Notes under the pieces: generated by a model
What the model saw: the letters and a program-made list of their open reading frames with translations, nothing else
Database searches by the model: none
Told to the model about the DNA's origin: nothing
Part shown: positions 5,438-10,535 of the stretch, in pieces
How the letters are laid out: every line of letters begins with the position of its first letter
Position numbering within the stretch: the stretch's first letter is position 1
Source of the DNA: Methanomicrobiales archaeon
GTDB lineage: Archaea; Halobacteriota; Methanomicrobia; Methanomicrobiales; Methanospirillaceae
Length of the DNA stretch: 10,535 nucleotides
NCBI GenBank assembly: GCA_012798365.1
Contig: JAAZNH010000214.1
Location: 1 to 10,535, forward strand
Direction: 5' to 3'
Program-made: the position numbers and the translations under genes

Positions 5438-5860
5438 ATGCGAAGGATCTACTATCGGTTTCCCCAGCGGGTTGATCTCTCGTTTGCCATGGGTATGCCG
5501 TTCAACGAGACCCTCAGGTATATCGCCGACATCCATAATGAGGAAACCACCAAAACCACCGGAAAAGAGCTGGTCAAGGTCAGGACAAAGGTGGAAATTG
5601 CAACTGACCGCGCCTCGTTTGGCGAGATCACGGCGGATATCCTCCGGCCCGGAGTAATATCCGAAGCCGTGGACCTCAGGATTTCCGTGCTTGCCCTGGC
5701 TCTCCGCGGGGGGGGAAAGGTACCGATAGCCAACGATATCTTTTACCTCCGCCTGACAGACCAGGGGTCCCGCACCGATATCGATATTGCCAAGGAAGGC
5801 CGCGGCGAGGGCCTTGATGCGCTGGACATGAAAAATATCCTGCTGGGTGCCGGTAAGTGA
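5438..5860 (+). CDS. Unrecognised 140-residue protein
   Basis: I do not recognise this family. The predicted product is soluble, has no signal peptide or membrane segment, no cysteine, and an alternating charged/hydrophobic pattern (VKVRTKVEIAT, AVDLRISVLALAL, DIFYLRLTD) suggesting a mixed alpha/beta or beta-rich domain. Coding is supported by a frame open to the end, GC-rich codon use like the neighbours, and a stop that overlaps the GTG start of the DUF2240 gene (GTGA), implying translational coupling. The start is uncertain: ATG 5438 is the first in-frame start after the rps8e stop but lacks a clear ribosome site. ATG 5489 or 5495 inside the sequence is the alternative. A run of eight G (5708-5715) encodes part of RGGGK. 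Confidence 0.7.
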   Translation: MRRIYYRFPQRVDLSFAMGMPFNETLRYIADIHNEETTKTTGKELVKVRTKVEIATDRASFGEITADILRPGVISEAVDLRISVLALALRGGGKVPIANDIFYLRLTDQGSRTDIDIAKEGRGEGLDALDMKNILLGAGK

Positions 5861-6318
5861 CATTCAGGACCGCGATAGCCGCACCGTTCAAGCATACGCG
5901 CAAGACCGGGATGAAAAAGAACGAGCTCGTCTATTATTACGCGCTCGACCGGAAATGGATGAGCACCGAACAGGCCAACCATCTCCTGCGCCGGGCAGAA
6001 GAGGCGAAGCTCATCTCCGTGGAAAACGGGGTCTATACACCCTTGTTTGATGTTGGCAGTCTCACCATCCCCATCGGGTTCAAACCAACCTCAGCGATTT
6101 TTGAACAGCACGATCCTTCTGAAGAACTGATCGCACGTATTGCCCGGGCAACCCGGACTGAAGAGACCGAAGTGGCCGCCGGCATGAACCGGCTCATCAG
6201 GGAGGGATTTGATGCAAACCTCCTGCCCGCTGCGGCCCTTGTGATCCTTGCGCGACAGGCAGATGTCCCGTTTGCGGATCTTGAAGATGCGCTCCTGCAG
6301 TCAATAAAAAAAGGATAA
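5857..6318 (+). CDS. DUF2240 family protein
   Basis: A 153-residue protein matching the archaeal DUF2240 family by its N-terminal pattern AIAAPFKHTRK, then ELVYYYALDRKWMSTEQANHLLRRAEEAKLI (about 24-54, probably a winged-helix-like module) and VYTPLFDVGSLTIPIGFKPT (about 59-78). The C-terminal half is helical and ends in Lys residues. Function is unknown; a nucleic-acid-binding role is only a guess from the helical module. Translation starts at GTG 5857, overlapping the previous stop by 4 bp. An internal ATG at residue 19 would remove the conserved N-terminus. The family assignment is from memory of the pattern. Confidence 0.72.
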   Translation: MTFRTAIAAPFKHTRKTGMKKNELVYYYALDRKWMSTEQANHLLRRAEEAKLISVENGVYTPLFDVGSLTIPIGFKPTSAIFEQHDPSEELIARIARATRTEETEVAAGMNRLIREGFDANLLPAAALVILARQADVPFADLEDALLQSIKKG

Positions 6319-6326
6319 CCCGGTTT

Positions 6327-6375
6327 CCCCGCGTGTACGGGGCAGAATACTACCCGGGCGGGGCTCTTTGCCCGG
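6327..6375 (+). terminator. Two GC-rich hairpins after DUF2240
   Basis: CCCCG/CGGGG (6327-6342, 6-nt loop) and CCGGGC/GCCCGG (6354-6375, 10-nt loop) lie in the first 60 nt after the stop. No long T-run follows directly; the T-rich stretch is at 6391-6395. They may act as a terminator or 3'-end stabiliser. Confidence 0.4.
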
Positions 6376-6379
6376 ATCA

Positions 6380-6399
6380 ACACAAAGTATTTTTTGTGT
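6380..6399. promoter_or_regulatory. Inverted repeat upstream of the orphan membrane protein
   Basis: ACACAAA-GTATTT-TTTGTGT has perfect 7-bp arms. It lies immediately 5' of an AT-rich TATA candidate (TATTTAT, about 6399-6405) that would place transcription start near 6428. It could be an operator overlapping the promoter's BRE region, or a third hairpin of the upstream terminator. Confidence 0.35.
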
Positions 6400-6442
6400 A
6401 TTTATTCATTACATATCATTGGATGTGTAAGGAGCATCAATC

Positions 6443-6964
6443 ATGAGAAGAGGAAGAAGAAACGATATCTTTGACCAGCCGTGGGTTCCTATCGCGGCGG
6501 TAATCGGTGTAGTTGCCGTGATCGCGATTGCAGCATTTTTCTTCATGGGAGGGTTTGGTTCCGGTGGCGAAAGCCAGGCGCCGGCAGCTACAACCACCTC
6601 ATCAGGATCAACCGGAAGCAGCTCATCCTCGCCAGTGGCAAGCGGCACCGTGAACCCCGCGGTTATCAAAACCCAGGCCCCGGTCTCGGTTCCCTCGGAG
6701 GGCGTGTTTGTCAGGGTCGATTACATTGGCAGCTTCTCGGGAACCTATGGCATGGATCGCTCAATGGAGACGGCAAAGGACTCCGGAACCCGGCTTTATG
6801 AAATTCCTGGCGCAACCGGCACCGTCTCTGCAAGCTTCAAGAAAACCGATACATCCACAAAACCCCACGAACTGACCGTTGAGATCTACAAGAACGGAAA
6901 GGTCCTCAAGTTCGACAAGACCACGGAACCCAAGGGTGAAGTGACCGTATCCTATACCCTCTGA
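6443..6964 (+). CDS. Orphan single-pass membrane protein with exported C-terminal domain
   Basis: A 173-residue protein of unknown function. The N-terminus is strongly basic (MRRGRR), then residues 15-36 form one transmembrane helix, which by the positive-inside rule puts the rest outside. Residues 37-70 are a Gly/Ser/Thr-rich flexible linker. Residues 86-173 form a compact beta-rich domain (VFVRVDYIGSFSGTYG, GTVSASFKK, HELTVEIYKNGKVLKFDKT, EVTVSYTL). This layout is common among cell-surface proteins of Methanomicrobiales; no specific family is recognised. The domain has no cysteine, so no disulfides. AAGGAG lies 8 nt before the ATG. It is monocistronic, with hairpins upstream and a T-run (6976-6981) after the stop. 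Confidence 0.85.
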   Translation: MRRGRRNDIFDQPWVPIAAVIGVVAVIAIAAFFFMGGFGSGGESQAPAATTTSSGSTGSSSSSPVASGTVNPAVIKTQAPVSVPSEGVFVRVDYIGSFSGTYGMDRSMETAKDSGTRLYEIPGATGTVSASFKKTDTSTKPHELTVEIYKNGKVLKFDKTTEPKGEVTVSYTL

Positions 6965-7090
6965 AGAGGGCAATCCTTTTTTCCATCCGTTTCAGCCACT
7001 GTTCCGGTACCGCAGGAACCGCGTGACCATGCGGTGTGCACCAACCAGGAGATAGAAAACAGGTACGGGATACCTACATGAAAGGAAATC

Positions 7091-7097
7091 AAAAAAA
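7091..7097 (-). terminator. T7 terminator of rps6e
   Basis: Seven T on the minus strand, 21 nt after the rps6e stop. The gap 6965-7118 otherwise holds a plus-strand T-run (6976-6981) closing the orphan membrane gene and small imperfect hairpins near 7017-7034 and 7061-7075. No gene is evident there. Confidence 0.5.
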
Positions 7098-7118
7098 GTA
7101 TTGAACGCGGTAGTGGTA

Positions 7119-7535
7119 TTACCGGGTCTTCTTCTTCTCTTTCTTCTCGCCCTCAACCTTCGGGATGAGCTCGTCGAGCGTCTTTTCCCCGTAGGTGGTG
7201 ACAAGGGCGTTGATCTGGACGAAGTCCTGGGTGATCTCGTTTGCCCGGACCGTCTTTCTCCGGCGCTCGCCGTCCATCACCGGGTGGAACCCGATGCCGC
7301 CGGCAAGGAGGAGTTTCTTCCTTCCTGCGCCGGGGATGCTCTTCTTGGCGGTTGTTCCGGTGCGGTCCGATGCTCCGGTGATCTTGATCTTATAGCCGGC
7401 AAGACCGAGGCTGCCTGCATCCACTTCATCACCGATACGCTTGCCCACGATTGCGCCTGCTGCGCCGCCGGTTGCGTCAACATTGTACGCGCGACCGGTC
7501 TTGGGGTCTGATACTACGACTTTGAATTCGACCAT
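7119..7535 (-). CDS. rps6e: 30S ribosomal protein S6e
   Basis: A 138-residue archaeal S6e of the small ribosomal subunit. The family signature is clear: MVEFKVVVSDPKTGRAYNVD at the start, KRIGDEVDAGSLGLAGYKIKITGASDRTG (about 32-60), and the GGIGFHPVMDGERRRKTVRANEIT segment (about 79-102) with the RRRKTVRG-type basic motif. The tail is Lys-rich (EGEKKEKKKTR) and contacts rRNA in the family. GGGAG lies 9 nt before the ATG. The gene follows infB by 144 bp, but a TATA-like element in the gap suggests its own promoter. Confidence 0.96.
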   Translation of the reverse strand: MVEFKVVVSDPKTGRAYNVDATGGAAGAIVGKRIGDEVDAGSLGLAGYKIKITGASDRTGTTAKKSIPGAGRKKLLLAGGIGFHPVMDGERRRKTVRANEITQDFVQINALVTTYGEKTLDELIPKVEGEKKEKKKTR

Positions 7536-7563
7536 TGTTGATTGCTCCCTTCTGGTGCTGATA

Positions 7564-7582
7564 AAAAACCCATGGGGTTTTT
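7564..7582 (-). promoter_or_regulatory. Hairpin in the rps6e leader
   Basis: Perfect 8-bp arms AAAAACCC/GGGTTTTT with a 3-nt loop, ending 29 nt upstream of the rps6e ATG and 10-15 nt before its Shine-Dalgarno. On the minus strand the second arm ends in a T-run, so it could terminate infB read-through. If rps6e is transcribed from 7647-7654 it lies in the leader and could affect translation. The choice cannot be made from sequence. Confidence 0.45.
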
Positions 7583-7646
7583 ACGTCTCTGGCTGCCGGC
7601 AGATACGCCTACCCATGAGAGGTACCCATTTTATTTGACCGGTACA

Positions 7647-7654
7647 CTATTTAA
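7647..7654 (-). promoter_or_regulatory. Candidate TATA box of rps6e
   Basis: TTAAATAG on the minus strand, 26 nt after the infB stop. It would start transcription near 7624 and give a leader of about 90 nt. A second AT-rich match at 7627-7638 could instead give a leader of about 70 nt. Confidence 0.4.
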
Positions 7655-7679
7655 CCCTCGCGTCCGGAAGTACGCCGGA

Positions 7680-9458
7680 TCACTTGCCCCAGAAGGGGTT
7701 GCCTTTCCGGCGCATCGCGGTGTATTCGCCCAGGATCTCCTGGGTGCTGATGTTGAGGGTCTTGATCATCTCTTTTTCAAGCACCTTGACGTGGCGCTCG
7801 GGGATATCCACAAAGAGGTCATCCCCCACGCTCACCTGCCGGCCCACCGTAGCACCTTCGATGGAGATTGCCACCTCAAGGCCGGCATCCGCTTCACGGA
7901 TGGACTCCTGCCGGAGCTGCATGGTCTTGAGATGCCCGACTTTCTTGCCGTCAAGATGGATCAGTTCAACACCGCTTCGCAGTTTCCCGCCAAGCACCCG
8001 GACCCCCACCACCGCGGGGTTGCTCTGGCGGAAGACGCAGTCGGGCAGCAGCCGGATTTTTGCGGGCATCACCACATGCTCGAACCGCTGTTTCTCCATC
8101 TGCCGCTTCTGCTCATCCCGCCATTCAATATACTGGTCAATGAGCTGGTAGATGACCTTGCCCTGGAACACCTTGACCTGGGTATAGAGCGGGTTTTTCA
8201 AAATCTCCGCTGCATCGGGAAGAACCGGGGTGTTGAAACTGAGGAGAACCCGGAACTGAGGATTCTTGATGGTTTCCGTTTCCACAAGGTCGAGCCGGCT
8301 GACCGGGCCCACCTCTGCCCGCATGACCCCGATCTCCTTGGATTCGAGTTCCTTGCAGAGCGCTTCCAGTGCCCCGATCGTATCGGCCTTGATGACAATT
8401 CCTTCATCAGCCAGCTTGACGTGGATCTCGGTCATCTCTTTTTTGATCTTGGCCTCGATCTCCTCGCGGTTGCCCCGGATAACAAAGAACGGCGAGCCGG
8501 CAATGACACCTTCAAGGTTCGGGGCCGTGACCTTGATACCGGATGCTGCAGCAACCGATTTGACCCGCTCGAACCGGTCCTCGATGAGGATCTCCTTCAT
8601 GGGCCGGGGTTTCAGGAGGGTCCTGACCTTGGTCACGAGGACATCTCCCTGCGTTGCGACGGCAATCTCGTCCCCGACTGCCAAAGTGCCGTCGTACAGG
8701 ATCACGTCAAGCGTGGTACCAAGACCGCGCTCCTCCTTGACTTCGAGCACCGTGCCGGCCCCTGCACCCTCGACCGAGAGCTTGAGCGACTCGCTCATGT
8801 AGCGCTGGGCGAGCCCGATCATGACCATGAGCAGATCCGGAATCCCTTCACCGGTATGGGCGCTGACCGGTACCACCGCGAGGTTCCGCTGGAAGTCAGC
8901 AACGCGGTCAAAGCGGTCTGCCGAGAAGTCGAGTTCAGAGAGTTTCCCCACGATCTCGTAGGTCTTGTTCTCGACATCGGTCTTCACCCGCTCGTTCTGT
9001 TTTGCAAACGAGGAGAGGAACGATTCGTTCTCGTTGACCCGCCACCCGTGGATGCGATCGGTTTTGGTTGCAGCGATGACAAAGGGTGTGCGGCAGTTCC
9101 GGAGGATCTGGAGTGCCTCGATTGTCTGGGGCTGGAACCCCTGGTTGATATCCACGACAAGGATCGCCATATCGGCAAGCGCCCCGCCCCGTGCACGCAG
9201 GGTGGTGAACGCGTGGTGTCCCGGGGTGTCGATGAACAGGAGGCCCGGGATATTGATCGGGATTTTTCCCATCGACCCGCTCATCGTCCGGATTGCGTCG
9301 ATGGGAACGATCGTTGCCCCGATGTGCTGCGTGATCGCGCCTGCTTCGGAACTGACCACCGAGGACCCGCGAATCCGGTCGAGAAGCGATGTTTTGCCGT
9401 GGTCTACGTGCCCAATGACGCAGACAATCGGCGTCCTGATCTTCGGGTTCTCCGCCAT
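7680..9458 (-). CDS. infB: Archaeal translation initiation factor 5B (aIF5B)
   Basis: A 592-residue aIF5B, the GTPase that promotes subunit joining and initiator-tRNA positioning. The G domain starts almost at once, without the long eukaryotic N-terminal extension: P-loop GHVDHGKT (16-23), the switch I segment ITQHIGAT (42-49), DTPGHHAF (77-84), and TKTD (131-134) in the G4 position where NKID is usual. A beta-barrel domain II (about 230-340), domain III and the long linker helix (MTEIHVKLADEGIVIKADTIGALEAL onward) follow. The C-terminal barrel includes RLLPDCVFRQSNPAVVGVRVLGGKL and the final helices bind eIF1A-type partners in the family. GGGAG sits 4 nt before the ATG. The protein is full-length with no frameshift. 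Confidence 0.97.
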   Translation of the reverse strand: MAENPKIRTPIVCVIGHVDHGKTSLLDRIRGSSVVSSEAGAITQHIGATIVPIDAIRTMSGSMGKIPINIPGLLFIDTPGHHAFTTLRARGGALADMAILVVDINQGFQPQTIEALQILRNCRTPFVIAATKTDRIHGWRVNENESFLSSFAKQNERVKTDVENKTYEIVGKLSELDFSADRFDRVADFQRNLAVVPVSAHTGEGIPDLLMVMIGLAQRYMSESLKLSVEGAGAGTVLEVKEERGLGTTLDVILYDGTLAVGDEIAVATQGDVLVTKVRTLLKPRPMKEILIEDRFERVKSVAAASGIKVTAPNLEGVIAGSPFFVIRGNREEIEAKIKKEMTEIHVKLADEGIVIKADTIGALEALCKELESKEIGVMRAEVGPVSRLDLVETETIKNPQFRVLLSFNTPVLPDAAEILKNPLYTQVKVFQGKVIYQLIDQYIEWRDEQKRQMEKQRFEHVVMPAKIRLLPDCVFRQSNPAVVGVRVLGGKLRSGVELIHLDGKKVGHLKTMQLRQESIREADAGLEVAISIEGATVGRQVSVGDDLFVDIPERHVKVLEKEMIKTLNISTQEILGEYTAMRRKGNPFWGK

Positions 9459-9579
9459 AATGCTCCCTTCGTTATCGAAAATGCCCTGTGAAGTACGGGT
9501 ACGAATCCCGCATGGTCCTGCGAGTGACCCGGCGCCGCGCCAGGCCTTCTTTTCAGGATGATGCCTTCAGAGCCACCGG

Positions 9580-9588
9580 ATATATAAT
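9580..9588 (-). promoter_or_regulatory. Candidate TATA box of infB
   Basis: ATTATATAT on the minus strand, placing transcription start near 9558 and giving infB a leader of about 100 nt. The rest of the 249-bp gap between infB and tRNA-His holds a G-rich tract (9639-9654) and a further TATA-like sequence (9690-9698) that reads TTTATATT on the minus strand. Confidence 0.5.
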
Positions 9589-9638
9589 GGATGTCTGACC
9601 CTATTAAGTATCACTCTCTCCTGTCATCCGGCCCTGCC

Positions 9639-9654
9639 GGGGGGCGGGGCGGGG
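9639..9654 (+). other. G-rich tract (G6-C-G4-C-G4)
   Basis: Three G-runs separated by single C bases on the plus strand, between infB and tRNA-His. It lacks a fourth separate run of three G, so only a two-tetrad or imperfect quadruplex could form. No coding signal covers it. Confidence 0.35.
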
Positions 9655-9707
9655 AGTGTGGAAGGTAACATTAATCACAGAACAGTGCGAATATAAACGG
9701 GCAATTT

Positions 9708-9780
9708 GCCGGGGTGGGGTAGTTGGTCATCCTAGAGGACTGTGGATCCTCCGACCCGGGTTCGAGTCTCGGCCCCGGCC
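9708..9780 (+). tRNA. tRNA-His(GTG)
   Basis: A complete 73-nt cloverleaf. The acceptor stem GCCGGGG/CCCCGGC is perfect, the anticodon stem is GAGGA/TCCTC and the loop CTGTGGA gives GTG. C73 is the expected archaeal discriminator for tRNA-His. The genomic base before G1 is T, so the G-1 identity nucleotide is not encoded. CCA is not encoded. A T-rich stretch (9781-9796) follows and probably ends the transcript. The TATAAA at 9692-9697 is only about 14 nt from the 5' end, closer than usual; an AT-rich match near 9667-9676 fits the spacing better. Confidence 0.96.
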
Positions 9781-9834
9781 TATTCTCTTATTCTTACGTC
9801 TGATTCTGCAGGGTTCTCCTGCGCGGGGTGCTGT

Positions 9835-10341
9835 TCAGGCACCGTAACCAAGGTTTGCATCAACCTCAGCCATTGCATCCTTTGCCGGAAGTCCAGCATA
9901 GATCATCTTATTCAGCACCGGAAGGAGCACATCTGCTTCCGCCACGACCTGGTTCCCGATCCGGGTCATGAGATCGGGCGAGAAGACCCTGCCCTGCAAA
10001 AAGATCCGCTGCTTGAGGCAGACAATGCCGGATTCCATGTCCAGCTGCGTGAAACAGACGGTCGAGAGTGCCGTGCGGGCAACGAACTCGGCAACCGCTG
10101 CCCGGTCCTTCTCCGGCACGGTTTGCGGGAGATAGGCAACAATCTCCATCATCACTGCATCAAAAGAGGGATCGCCAAACGGGAAGAGAAAGATCAGGGA
10201 ATTGATGTTCCCGTTGCTGCCAAACACCGGTTTTGCATAGGCGATCATGCCGTTCGCCAGTTCGGTCTTTGCATAATTCCATTCCAGGACCAGCTGTTCT
10301 GCCTTTGCTACAATCCCCGGTCCTGCAGTTTCAGAGGGCAT
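9835..10341 (-). CDS. YbjN-like protein of unknown function
   Basis: A 168-residue soluble protein with no signal peptide or membrane segment. The alternating pattern (SLIFLFPFGDPSFDAVMMEIVAYLPQTVPEKDRAAVAEFVARTA, then CLKQRIFLQGRVFSPDLMTRIGNQVVAEADVLLPVLNKMIYAGLPAKDAMAEVD) resembles the YbjN/type III secretion chaperone-like fold. In that fold a second beta-sheet arm is followed by a long helix carrying a tyrosine- or leucine-rich end and a G-x-P/S-A-x-x-A motif. The resemblance is structural-pattern level, so the family is tentative. AGGA precedes the ATG by about 5 nt. It diverges from the methyltransferase at 10487 across 145 bp holding an inverted repeat. Confidence 0.75.
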   Translation of the reverse strand: MPSETAGPGIVAKAEQLVLEWNYAKTELANGMIAYAKPVFGSNGNINSLIFLFPFGDPSFDAVMMEIVAYLPQTVPEKDRAAVAEFVARTALSTVCFTQLDMESGIVCLKQRIFLQGRVFSPDLMTRIGNQVVAEADVLLPVLNKMIYAGLPAKDAMAEVDANLGYGA

Positions 10342-10400
10342 AATCTTCCTGTGCCCTTTAATCGCTCATAACCATGCTGATCTGACAGGGGACCGATACA

Positions 10401-10434
10401 GTACGTTTTTGTACAACAAGCAACAAAAATGTAC
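10401..10434. promoter_or_regulatory. 12-bp inverted repeat between divergent genes
   Basis: GTACGTTTTTGT (10401-10412) and ACAAAAATGTAC (10423-10434) are inverted copies with one mismatch and a 10-bp spacer. It lies about 60 bp upstream of the YbjN-like start and 52 bp upstream of the methyltransferase start. It could bind a regulator of both genes; with a G-U pair it could also fold as RNA. No convincing TATA box is seen in the gap. Confidence 0.4.
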
Positions 10435-10486
10435 ATCAATCACTGCCCATCACCTGCGTACTGCCGGCCGGGCATCAAGGAATTTT

Positions 10487-10535
10487 ATGGCACAGCACTC
10501 GTATGTCCACGGATATTCAGCCCGCGAGTCAGAGC
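10487..10535 (+). CDS. 5' end of a probable class I SAM-dependent methyltransferase (truncated by window)
   Basis: An open frame of 16 codons runs to the window edge: MAQHSYVHGYSARESE. AAGGA lies 5 nt before the ATG, so the start is well supported. The VHGYS-x-RE pattern resembles the extreme N-terminus of a group of methanogen class I methyltransferases, just before the region that leads to the SAM-binding motif. The catalytic domain lies outside the window, so the function is provisional. Confidence 0.55.
   Translation, partial: MAQHSYVHGYSARESE

Noticed and set aside
7061..7075. Small hairpin and an 8-codon frame starting at 7078
   Set aside because: The stem has 5 bp only and the frame lacks a ribosome site; no support for a gene or RNA.
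7542..9491. 649-codon open frame on the plus strand antisense to infB
   Set aside because: It is the complement of a full-length aIF5B with every GTPase motif; the long antisense frame reflects GC-rich codon bias.
9496..9510. T-arm-like hairpin CGGG/CCCG with loop TACGAAT
   Set aside because: There is no accompanying anticodon or D arm, and it overlaps the infB leader; probably chance.
1..10535. CRISPR array, insertion sequence or integrated element
   Set aside because: No regularly spaced repeats, transposase or integrase were seen. The tRNA genes are intact and show no duplicated 3' ends, apart from the partial tRNA-like sequence at the left edge.

Overview
The window comes from a methanogenic archaeon, most likely of the order Methanomicrobiales (Methanoregula-like). 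The support is a set of archaeal information-processing proteins (TFB with a zinc ribbon, Gar1, SRP19, ribosomal proteins S8e and S6e, aIF5B), tRNA genes without an encoded CCA, a HypB hydrogenase-maturation GTPase, a PEGA-domain surface protein with a Thr/Pro/Ala-rich linker, TATA-type promoters and T-run terminators. The genus is inferred from protein style and moderate-to-high GC; no database search was possible. I see no mobile element, CRISPR array or prophage. This is mostly a chromosomal housekeeping region with a few orphan genes and several dyad-symmetric intergenic sites.

Layout. Positions 1-159 (minus strand) hold a partial tRNA-like element cut by the window edge, then tRNA-Ala(TGC). 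From 224 to 1732 lies a secreted, membrane-anchored PEGA protein (minus) with its terminator and a palindromic leader. tRNA-Ala(CGC) at 1733-1804 is a close paralogue of the first tRNA-Ala. From 1876 to 4173 (minus) run two small operons, srp19-PHP phosphoesterase and gar1-tfb. hypB (plus) diverges from srp19 across a 56-bp spacer with a single TATA element inside an inverted repeat. From 5008 to 6318 (plus) come rps8e, an unrecognised 140-residue protein and a DUF2240 protein, the last two overlapping by 4 bp. An orphan single-pass membrane protein follows at 6443-6964 (plus). On the minus strand infB (aIF5B, 7680-9458) is followed by rps6e (7119-7535), which appears to have its own promoter. 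tRNA-His is at 9708-9780 (plus). At the right end a minus-strand protein resembling the YbjN family diverges from the first 16 codons of a probable SAM-dependent methyltransferase that runs off the window.

How the genes relate. Most encode core gene expression: promoter recognition (TFB), rRNA modification (Gar1), protein targeting (SRP19), ribosome structure (S8e, S6e), initiation (aIF5B) and decoding (three tRNAs). HypB links the region to [NiFe] hydrogenases, which hydrogenotrophic methanogens need. The PHP protein, the 140-residue protein, DUF2240, the orphan membrane protein and the YbjN-like protein have no firm function. The most interesting signals are regulatory: the symmetric srp19/hypB promoter, three further dyads next to promoters, a hairpin in the rps6e leader, and a tRNA-like sequence whose anticodon arm cannot be closed.
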